Source: Alligator mississippiensis (taxonomy: Eukaryota > Chordata > Crocodylia > Alligatoridae). Taken from it: DNA of 64,000 bases. The notes beneath the pieces are model-generated. The model was not told the DNA's origin and did not search any database. It worked only from the letters and a program-made list of their open reading frames with translations. The position numbers and the translations under genes are program-made. Within the stretch, counting starts at the first letter, position 1; each line of letters opens with the position of its first letter. The DNA lies in NCBI RefSeq assembly GCF_030867095.1, contig NC_081831.1, positions 17,708,001 to 17,772,000 on the forward strand, read 5' to 3'. Below are positions 55,486 through 64,000 of the stretch, piece by piece.

Positions 55486-55905
55486 TTTTTAAGGCCAGAA
55501 GGGATTATTCAGTCTTCTACCCTGCCCTCTTTATGGCTCAGGCCATAGTATTTCATCCAGTTACTCCCATATTAAGCCCAATAATTTTCATCTGACTACA
55601 GCATATCTTCCAAAAAGGCATCCTGTCTTGATTTAAAGACTTAAAGAGATGGAGAACTCAGCACTTCTCTTGATAGTTTGTTCCAGGGATTAATCATTCT
55701 TACTGTTGGAAACCTGTACTTTCATTTCTAATTGAATTTGCTGGAATTCAGCTTTCAGCCCTGGCTTTCTTCACTGAATTAACTGTAAGTATTATCTCCT
55801 CATGAAAGTACTTTTACATCGTAAGCAATTAATCTCTTAGTTGTTTTTGACAATTTAGACAGGTGTACCTGAGCTCAGGTTTCTGTATATTTTTGTCAGA
55901 GTCTA
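55486..55905 (-). mobile_element. Old CR1/L3-like LINE, 3' region
   Basis: The plus strand reads AAGGCCAGAAGGGATTATTC, CAGGCCATAGTATTTCATCC, TTGATTTAAAGACTTAAAGA and TTTGTTCCAGGGATTAATCA. These match, in order, the reverse complement of an ancient CR1-type 3' region common in turtles and crocodilians. Divergence is high and no frame survives. Confidence 0.75.
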
Positions 55906-58900
55906 GTAAAATTCATCACTGTTATGTTCAAGGACACTGACGTGTTCACAACTTCCTGATGACAATGGAATTTGCAAGGATGCTCTTAGTGCTGCAGCTT
56001 AGTTCATGGAGGACCAAGTGTCACCTTTCATCAGCGTGCTGAATATGCTCCATGTATGGCTTTTCTTGACATTGTCACAGTTACAATTTCAACTACAGTG
56101 TTCAGTTATTGTTCTGATTTACTGACTAGCTGACAAACAGGCAGCTGGAAGTGAAGAAGCAGGGGAATACACAGCTCTGCTATATGGTGCCTAACTCCCT
56201 TAAGATCATTTGAAAGTCCTAGCTAGCTATACTGTGGTTCCTAGCCAATTGATCTACTATCTTTCTTGCACATGTTTATCTGTACTAGGGGCTTAAGGGC
56301 ATATTCTCTTTCAGTGCAGATTATAATAGCTCCTTTGCTTTGGTCCACCTGAGCATTTGATCCTTTATGCACGTGGTCAGTTCTTCTGCTGTCCCTGTTG
56401 GTAGGAGCATAACAAACTCTAATAAGAATAAGGACCCTGCATCATGCTGCTAATCCCATATTCATGAACACAAACTCATTTTAGGAAAATCCCCAAAGCT
56501 CTGCCAGATAGTAATAACTTTCAGTCACTCTTGCTCCAGGCCTATAGGCTGATAGCTCCTATTTCATTGCCAGTTCTCTGAACTAGCCAGTTTTTGTGCT
56601 GGGTTTATCATCTTCTTTATATATTTGAATATATGAAGCCAAGTTCTCTGTTTTTATGAAATATTTTTGCCTTGATTCATATAGATGTTAAATAAACATA
56701 TAAATTAAGCAGATAGGGAAGTACAATTGAATGCAGAGCTGAAGTCCCATGATCCTTGGCTTCCAAGCACTTTGGAGTCTTGTCTGCTGACCTCCTGTTT
56801 CTCAGAGCAGAATGCTTTGGTTATCTGGGACTTTGAAAGACACAGATATGTTGCTTTACATTTTCCCCTTCCATGTAATTTTGCACAGAAGAGGTTCTCT
56901 ACATTCATCTTGCATATAAAGATGAATTAGAAGTGAGTACAGCACCAGTTTGATTCTCTGAAACCTATAATGTGTAAAGGCCCTGTAGAGACCCTGGCAT
57001 CAGATGCAAAACAGGAGGACAGTACTTCAAAAATAGGTATGGGGGCTAATGATACCATAGTTTCTCTCTTTCCAAATGTCTCAATTCCAAACCTAAAACC
57101 AGTGTAGCCCAACAACCTGTAAAAAACCCCATGTGAGAAGTGGTGCTTGTTTTAGAGGATTCACAGGAATTAGACAGTGGGATTAATTCTGCACAATGGA
57201 AGTAAGGAGCATTTTGTGAGTAGCAGCACAAGGGAAATGATGCCAAGCAGGGCATGAAATGCTGAGGAGCTGGAGCCTGCTTCAAGAGTAATGCTGCACA
57301 GCCACCAGGTTAATCCTGCCCACTAGTAGGATTAGAGCCTAAATTGGGAACATACAGCTAAGCTCTTCAGGCACGCTAAGCCCATGCCTCTGGGGGCATG
57401 TCCATTCTCCTCCCCCTATCCACCTCTGCTCTTTTGAGAGCAAGCTTATAGTTCCTAGCATGCAATGCAGATGGTGTACTGAGTGCTTTGTTGTAGGTTT
57501 TGCTCTTGCTGAACATAGCTAAAATATCATACTTTAAATGTAGGTCTTGAGAGTCATCACAGCTATCAGTTTTCAAAACATTTTCTAACCTGGCAAAGCC
57601 TTGCCCTCTTGAGCATTGTCTAACAGATCCACCAAAATGTAGTTGTGTCAGCCAGAGACAGTGCACAGTGGCCTGTTAGTAATCTAAAGTGATGCACTTA
57701 GAGACTGATCCACTGTCCATGAAGTCAATGCAAAGACTCCCACTAGCATCAGCAGGGATTGAGCTCCTTGGATATATGAGTTAGCTCTTTCATTCTCTTT
57801 TATGCAATCCTCAATTGTCTGAGGGGATATGAATCGCACAATGATGATCATTGCAGTCTTTCTAATCAACCAAGCATAAGTCCAGTGGACAAGCTGCCAC
57901 ACTAGGAGAACTAAAGATCATGTCTCTGTATACTTCTGTAAAGTATTTGATGCTTATAATACTATGGAAAGGAATAAGTCTCTCATCCAATTGCTGTAGT
58001 ATTTAATTACTCCTTCAATAACTGAGACATAACCATGAGTAAACAACCGTGAATTCCAACAGTTCTTTATGGTAGATCAGTGTTCCCATATCACATGTTT
58101 GTGCAAGCCAGTCATTTTGCCACCCTCCCAGAATTTGTTTGTTTTTTTCCTTTTCACTTTGGTATCATGCTCTGATAAACACCCCATTCCCAGGATGTTC
58201 AGAAATGCTGTAATTTCTTGCATACAATGTGCCTTGAAATAAGACATGCACTTTGCTTTTGAAAGAGAGTGAAGAAAAAGAGATCTTTCCTTGTAGTAAG
58301 TGAGTGAGTAGAGTAGCTAGGGAGCCAAGCCTGTTCATTGGTTTGCTTCCTGTGGATCACATGTAGAGTTACTTTTGCTTTTGACCTGTAAGTGGCAGAA
58401 ACTGCTCTTACCATATTTCTCACACCCCACTTTCCAGCAGCTCATTTTTAGGAAAGGTACAGGTTGTATGCAAGGAAATATGGTGTATGGCAATCAGATT
58501 TTGGTGGTGGAAGTTGCATAGCTGAAGTGGGATATGGCTGGAATAGAGTGGAATTGAAGGCACGTGCTGAGTGATGCCAGCTGTTGATCTGGACCTTGGA
58601 GCAAAGATGAAACCAGCAGACATGACTTTCTTTTCTTTAAGAGTGTAGGAATTTGAAACTATTTAGGAAAGCATTCAAATCTGGGTCAAGTTAATACAGT
58701 TTGGCTTTGTTGTTTAATTGTCCACTTGCAATAAGTCACTGCAAGCTGCAATATTTGCTCGTCTTTTCTACTTCCCCCTTTGCTGTCATTGCATCACGTA
58801 CTGTCCTTGCTCCTTGCTTTATTATAGCAAACTTTGCTTTAGTGGGATTGAACGGCATAGTCATTTATGGATTCATGACTTCACCCAAACCAGCAACCTC

Positions 58901-60719
58901 CTGTTTCTCTAGAAGTTACAATGTGAACTCAAAAGTCATGAGCTAGTTTTACAGCTTTTGTCATAAGAGGCTAATATTTTTCTCTGATGGTAACCTTTTC
59001 ATTTTGTTTAAACCCAGTAGGTCTAACTCTCCTCTGTATTCCAGTGGTATAGCACCATCAACTTCACTGGAGTTTCTCCAGGTATACTGGTGCATTCTGG
59101 CAGAATTTGGGTTCCTGTTTCTGGAAAGATACTAGAAGCACCCATCACCTTTGTTACTTTAGTACTGAATAAAACTTCTAGGGTGCAGGCTGCTATTTTC
59201 AAAGGCACAGGAAGATGTTATGTCCTCAACTCCTGTTGAATGCCTAATACTTTTGGGTACCCTTGATTTAGCTTACTTACAGACTAGAAAGTTCAAAGAG
59301 TTATGCAGAGTTTATCCAAGCTCATCAAATGCTTTGGGTCTGGAAAGAGCTCTGGAAATTTCATAAAGTTGAACTCATCTTGGATGAAACTTCCATTACT
59401 CTGTGGTTTGGCTTAGGTGGAAATATGATGAGAACAGCTTCTATTGTGCTGTTACACTTCAGGTACTGGCCAATGTCAAAGAAATGCGGAGATGAGCAAA
59501 AATGTTTAAATAAAACGAAGGCAAAAATGCTAGCTAGACATTTCAAACCTCAGAGAAGGGTTGGGTTGAGCCTGGTTCCGTTTTGGCCTGGTTATCTCAT
59601 CTGATCTAGCCAGGACCAGATGCTTTGGTCAGTGCCAGGAACCAAACACTGATCACAGAGAGAGAACAGCATAAGTAATAGTATCAGTTAACAGAGTTGC
59701 TGTAGTAAAGCCTTTGTTCTTTCCACGTGGGAATGGAAGGGGATTGTTTGAATTCTATCCAAATCCTAAGGTCAGACCCAAATTCAGGGTTTATTTGCAT
59801 ATTTGTGCTACCAAACTTCTGTCACAGTAATGGCGGTTGGAACCCAGGCTGGGTTCTTTCTCAGATCACAAAAAGTATTTTCTGTTGAATATGCACCACA
59901 CTAGCTGTTTTTCAGTTTTTAGTCCCCTGGTTTGGCTCTGCAAAAGCAATGAGCCTGGGCATCAGACAGCATTCACTCTAGCCAGATGGGATGGATATTT
60001 GAGTGACCTCAGAGTTCCCCCCTTCTCCAAATGCCTCAGCTGTCTCTGTAACTGTGAGGAATGTGCATGCTGATAATTTGATCTAATTATCACCCTTTAG
60101 CCTATGGTTGTCATGTCAAGGGCTCTACTCATTTGTCCCATTCCCTGCATGCCTGGAGTGATTGTGGGACAAGTCACAATGCGAAGGTGAGTAGGAGAGA
60201 ACTTCCTCTGGGACAATTAAGGTCTGGAATTCAAGAGAGATTAAGGTGTATTTTGTTTCTTTACCACAAGGTAGCTGTATTAGATGAAGCTTGTTAACTT
60301 GTCAGCCCTTTGCTTTCATTGGTAACTTTAGAATAATAATTTCCTCCCTCCCCCCTGCAAGTTATGAGAAATTCATGTGGAGTTAAGCATGTACAGCTGA
60401 GAGGGCACCATTTGCTGGAGGTGGAGACTAAAGTGTTATGGTCTTTGTTAACACTGAGTTATTTTTAACTGTGCATTGCAGTGTGCTTCTCCTGCCTCTT
60501 AGAAGATGGGGGTGGGGGTTTATATGTTTTAATTCAGTCCCTTCTCCAGCTACTGTAAATCTGTTTGCTACTCATTTGGAATAACCAAGGGTTTCACTGA
60601 GTCTAATCAAGGGCAAATGCTGAAGAAGCGTATGATTCAAGGAAAGCAGCATCAAAATGGAGCAGCTAGCTGCTGGCATTGGTGAGGACATGCATGAAAT
60701 GTAGCAATGATGCAGGATG
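55906..60719. other. Unrecognised unique sequence
   Basis: No exon, RNA gene or clear transposon was recognised in 4.8 kb. Around 59.02-59.12 kb is another diverged copy of the old family with CTTCACTGGAGTTTCTCC. All open frames are under 100 codons. Confidence 0.4.
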
Positions 60720-60935
60720 TCAGGATGAGATGACAGAACAGGTAAGGTGTCTCACTATGACTCTAGACACATGAGTGCAAGCCCTGTTCTAGACTTGTAC
60801 CAAAGTTGCCCCCAGCCAACCCAGATATAAGTGAAGTGGGTATGTTGTCATTCAGGCTGGGGACTCAAAGTGGCCAGATGTGATGCTAGCTACATCACTC
60901 TTTTTGTGCTGTTAGTGGTAGAAAGTGGCATGCCT
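60720..60935 (+). mobile_element. tRNA-like SINE, copy 2
   Basis: It shares order and text with 53175-53400: GCAAGCCCTGTTCTAGA, CCAGCCAACCCAG, CATTCAGGCTGGGGACTCAA, TACATCACTC, TTGTGCTGTTAGTGGTAGAA and GGCATGCC. The head (CAGGTAAGGTGTCTCAC) is more eroded. The next element, a CR1, starts about 13 bp after its end. Confidence 0.6.
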
Positions 60936-60947
60936 TAAGGCCACTAG

Positions 60948-61997
60948 TTCGTAGTGGATGGGTCGGTATTCGTAGTGGATGGGTCAGTATCGACCTGGAA
61001 GGGTGCGGGCAGTGGGGTCCCGCAGGGCTTGGTCCTAGGACCGATACTCTTCAATGTCTTCATCAGCGACTTGGACGAGGGAGTGAAGTGTACTCTGTCC
61101 AAATTTACGGATGACACAAAGCTGTGGGGAGAAGTGGACACGCCAGAGGGCAGGGAACAGCTACAAGCAGACCTGGACAGGTTGGACAAATGGGTAGAAA
61201 ACAACAGAATGCAATTCAACAAGGAGAAACGCAAAGTGCTGCACCTAGGGAGGAAAAATGTCCAACACACCTACTGCCTAGGATATGACCTGCTGGGTGG
61301 AACGGGAATGGAAAGGGATCTTGGAGTCCTAGTGGACTCCAAGATGAACATGAGTCGTCAGTGTGATGAAGCCATCAGAAAAGCTAATGGCACTTTATCG
61401 TGCATCAGCAGATGCATGACGAACAAAGAGGTAATACTTCTCCTCTATCGGGCGCTGGTCAGACCGCAGTTGGAGTACTGCGTGCAATTTTGGGTGCCAC
61501 ACTTCAAGAGGGATGTGGATAACCTGGAGAGGGTCCAAAGAAGGGCCACTCGTATGGTTAAGGGCTTGCAGGCCAAGCCCTATGAGGAGAGACTGGGGCA
61601 CCTGGACCTCTTCAGCGTCCGCAAGAGAAGGTTGAGAGGCGACCTTGTGGTTGCCTATAAGTTCATTACGGGGGCTCAGAAGGGAATTGGTGAGGTTCTA
61701 TTCACCAAGGCGCCCCTGGGGGTTACAAGAAATAATGGCCACAAGCTAGCAGAGAGCAGATTTAGACTAGACATTAGGAAGAACTTCTTCACAGTTAGAG
61801 TGGCCAAAGTCTGGAACGGGCTTCCAAGGGAGGTGGTGCTCTCCCCTACCCTGGGGGTCTTCAAGAGGAGGTTGGATATGCATCTAGCTGGGGTCATCTA
61901 GACCCAGCACTCTTTCCTGCTTATGCAGGGGGTCGGACTCGATGATCTATTGAGGTCCCTTCCGACCCTAGCATCTATGAATCCATGAATCTATGAT
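60948..61997 (+). mobile_element. CR1 LINE, 5'-truncated, RT C-terminal half still open (youngest copy)
   Basis: From 60954 to the stop at 61899-61901, 315 codons are open. The protein starts within the RT at VVDGSV and holds GSGVPQGLVLGPILFNVFIS, the catalytic box as FTDDTKLWG (aspartate pair kept; T in place of the usual A or V), [106 protein letters not shown] and the C-terminal HLAGVI. These are the full C-terminal features of CR1 ORF2; ORF1, endonuclease and RT fingers are missing, so the copy cannot move by itself. The short 3' UTR ends in ATCTATGAATCCATGAATC. The same subfamily as 17818-18692, but nearly unbroken, so a much later insertion. Confidence 0.95.
60949..60990 (+). repeat. 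21-bp tandem duplication in the CR1 frame
   Basis: TCGTAGTGGATGGGTCGGTAT is... given as positions 60949-60969, and repeats at 60970-60990 with one change. It adds seven codons (VVDGSVF-type) in frame at the 5' edge of the CR1 copy. Confidence 0.92.
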
Positions 61998-62037
61998 GGG
62001 CCATTTAGCTTGGATGGACCCTTTTCTTACAAAACAT

Positions 62038-62175
62038 TAATCAGTCTTCTGCCCATCCCTGTGAGGTAGGTAAATATTATTGAAGCAGTTTCACAGAGGG
62101 GGAAACCAAGGCAAAGAGACATAAGAATATGTGGCAGGGCTGAAAATAGAGTCCAGGGGGTCCTGTCCAAGGCAG
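62038..62175 (-). repeat. MIR SINE relic
   Basis: CATCCCTGTGAGGTAGGTAA, TTTCACAGAGGGGGAAACC and AAGGCAAAGAGACAT follow the reverse complement of MIR (CCTATGAGGTAGGTA, TTTACAGATGAGGAAACTGA, GGCACAGAGAG). Confidence 0.7.
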
Positions 62176-62936
62176 AAGCCCAGGATATGGGACTTAACAG
62201 CAGAAGAAAGCATCAGAGAATGGGAAATCTGATTTTAAAAAGGATAATGATATCATAATAATGTGTGTGCTCTCGTTACAAAGGCAGAATGCCTATTAAA
62301 GTCAGTGGGAAATTTTCCTGAGTAACAGATTGCTGAGTTTGGCCCCATTGTTGTTCTTGTGGTTTTAAATGAATCATAAGCTCTTTTTAAATGAACTTTC
62401 TCTCAAAAAATTTCTATCCCCAGCCCCTGCCCACTGCCTCCTCTCTTCAGCATCAGTGAATAGCTTCCAGGCTTCACTCCCTTCCCCCTTCCTCCAAACT
62501 GTTGTACATTATGAAGCCCCCAGCTCCATCAGCAGCACATTGTTCTCATTGACATTTATTATTTTGTGGTCTAGATTACTATGTACTTTGATCTCATGTT
62601 AGAGTCTTTCTTCAGAGGTGGTGGGAGGGTGGGGGTGGAGAAATCAATTGCTTTAGTTTGGTTCATCTTTGCAGAAAGGTCACAGTTTGAAGGGAAAGGA
62701 TATGTCAAGGAGACACCAAAAAACGGAGTTGCCTGAGCAACTTGGAGATAAGCTGCCTCAGATCTGTAAAGAGCGATGTAAGGTAGAGGTATATAGAGCT
62801 AGGGACGGTACCAGATAATGTGGTTCAAGAATACAGGCCACAATTTCTGGGGCTAGTAAGGCCAGTAGAGGTTGTCACTGGCATGCATTGCAAATGGATC
62901 CACTAGTGTAGTTCTTGCAATGCAAAACTTCACACG
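62176..62936. other. Unrecognised unique sequence
   Basis: Nothing recognised apart from AAGTCAGTGGGAAATTTTCC near 62299, a phrase common in old reptile repeats. Confidence 0.4.
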
Positions 62937-64000
62937 GATGTCATTCATTCATTTTGTGCCCACCCTATCAACATGGTCAGACCAATGATGACTATTTATG
63001 GGCAGATACCCTCGCATGGTCAGTAATAGTGCTTAAATGGTGGTCTGTGCATGGGTCCTCCAACAGATGACAACGAAGCAGGTGAGGTATCATTTCTTCC
63101 CTGCAGACACAGTTGGTATTTTGGTCCTGGTCAAGATAACCTAATTTTTTTTGTGATTTACTTGGCAGCAGCCAACAGCAGTATGAAGGTAGTTCAGGCA
63201 TTGCCAAATTGCCTCTGATTCTTTTGACCCTAGTGGGAGAATTTCTACCGCTTGCAGTCCCACATCAGCAGCTGCTGCTGTAGTCATGCATTTTATTGTT
63301 TGAATTGTTCTTCAGAGATGAGCTGTGATTGTCAGTGATGGTCCTACAACTCTAACATGATCTAAGTTGCCTGTCAACACATGTACAAAGGAGAGTGGAT
63401 ACCTTGGATCTGTGGTCTTCTGCATCGATCCTACACAACCAGCCGTGCTTCCAATATCTGGAGCATGACAGCTGCCTGTAGAAAAAGGCTGTTGACAGTG
63501 GTTAGTTTGAGGCAGCCAGTGACATTTCTAGACCACTCATCAGCACGGGGTGGATCCTGTTTGCACATACAGACGTCTCCCACACTCAAAATACTGCTGA
63601 CTAGCAGAGAGTCATTGACCAGACTACAGATGGATTCACTCCCTATTTGGAGTTTGCTGGTTTCCAGATGATGTTAAATTGTGAGCTTACTTTGAACTTG
63701 CTTTCCTTGATATGTTTTGTATGTCAAGGACAGGCTGAGAGTTAAACTGAGTTTGAGCAGTGGGCCAGCCTTAGGCCATTCCATATGGTGCTGTATCTTT
63801 GCTTCACATCTCTCTCTCAGGTGAAAGGCACACACTTGAGTTTTCGGCAGGTTGGCTTGTAGTCATTTCTTCACGGTATAGAGTTGTTAAGGTCATTGTA
63901 ACAAGACAGTCTCTTCCTTTAAGAGGGAACAGTCAGCCCTGTTAAGAAAACCGAGCGGAAGTTGTTTGAAGAATCAGGGAGTGTCCCACTGGGGCGTAAA
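62937..64000 (-). mobile_element. LINE of a non-CR1 clade, C-terminal RT region, broken, runs off the window
   Basis: The minus strand encodes, in several frames, a C-terminal LINE region: RKLKCVPFT then RYSTIWNGLRLAHCSNSV (about 63850-63750), a FNIIWKPANSK block (about 63680), then LPLGSKESEAIWQCLNYLHT (about 63230), and at 62992-63207 the terminal NCVCREEMIPHLLRCHLLED with PCTDHH. The pattern of a zinc-knuckle-like CVC...HLL..CHLL..PCT end and the AIWQCLNYL block is that of a widespread vertebrate LINE whose RT is not CR1; I cannot name the clade. The 3' tail is likely the ATTCATTCATTTTG stretch at 62943-62957 (TGAATGAATG on the minus strand). Stops and frame changes show it is dead. The catalytic RT core would lie beyond 64000. 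Confidence 0.7.

Noticed and set aside
1-64000. CRISPR arrays, operons, ribosome binding sites
   Set aside because: No direct-repeat/spacer array is present, and the repeat content shows a vertebrate nuclear genome where these do not apply.

Overview
The window looks like 64 kb of non-coding DNA from a sauropsid nuclear genome, most likely a crocodilian. That call rests on several CR1 LINE copies with the typical tandem 3' tails (repeats of ATTCTATG or TCTATGAA), L3-like old CR1 relics, many hAT-type small DNA transposons, MIR relics and a Tx1-type LINE. The species assignment is an inference from repeat content. I could not recognise a single host protein-coding exon. Almost every open frame in the window is either part of a LINE or chance.

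Layout. 0-4.1 kb: a solo LTR fossil with a perfect 5-bp target duplication (678-2040), a non-autonomous DNA transposon (2071-3005) and a 5'-truncated CR1 (3025-4103). 4.1-7.9 kb: no recognised feature. 7.9-10.6 kb: an old CR1/L3-like LINE on the minus strand, then a broken Tx1-clade LINE with ORF1 and endonuclease remnants. 13-17 kb: hAT elements and an old MIR split by a MITE. 17.8-19.05 kb: a CR1 whose 5' truncation point lies a few bases beyond a tight cluster of four minus-strand tRNA genes or relics (Gln, Glu, initiator Met, Gln). 20.7-20.9 kb: a short retroposon whose head derives from 5S rRNA and whose tail matches CR1 3' ends. 24.2-27.7 kb: nested DNA transposons; one family (CAT...CAAC termini, 8-bp duplications) has inserted into two different host transposons in opposite orientations. 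32-38 kb: a dispersed repeat with a hammerhead-like motif, MITEs, three hAT elements with near-perfect 8-bp target duplications, and a 1.9-kb CR1. 42-47 kb: a diverged direct repeat, a composite of tRNA-like heads in alternating orientation, and a cluster of strong inverted repeats. 49-53 kb: a CR1 tail, an 809-bp fold-back hAT with an exact 8-bp duplication, another fold-back element, and a short copy of the GGGACAG-ended transposon. 53-64 kb: two copies of a tRNA-like SINE, an old CR1, the youngest CR1 (315 codons still open) and, at the right edge, a minus-strand LINE of another clade that runs off the window.

How the parts relate. The likely machinery seen here is CR1 (reverse transcriptase, probable driver of the 5S-headed retroposon) and hAT transposase (absent from the window, but implied by 8-bp duplications and termini of the CAG/TAG type). 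Apart from one tRNA-Gln gene that looks structurally sound, nothing here is clearly a working host gene. The region is probably intergenic or a large intron. The long stretches without recognised repeats (for example 4.1-7.9, 20.9-24.0, 27.7-31.7, 44-46 and 56-60.7 kb) are ordinary unique sequence as far as I can see.
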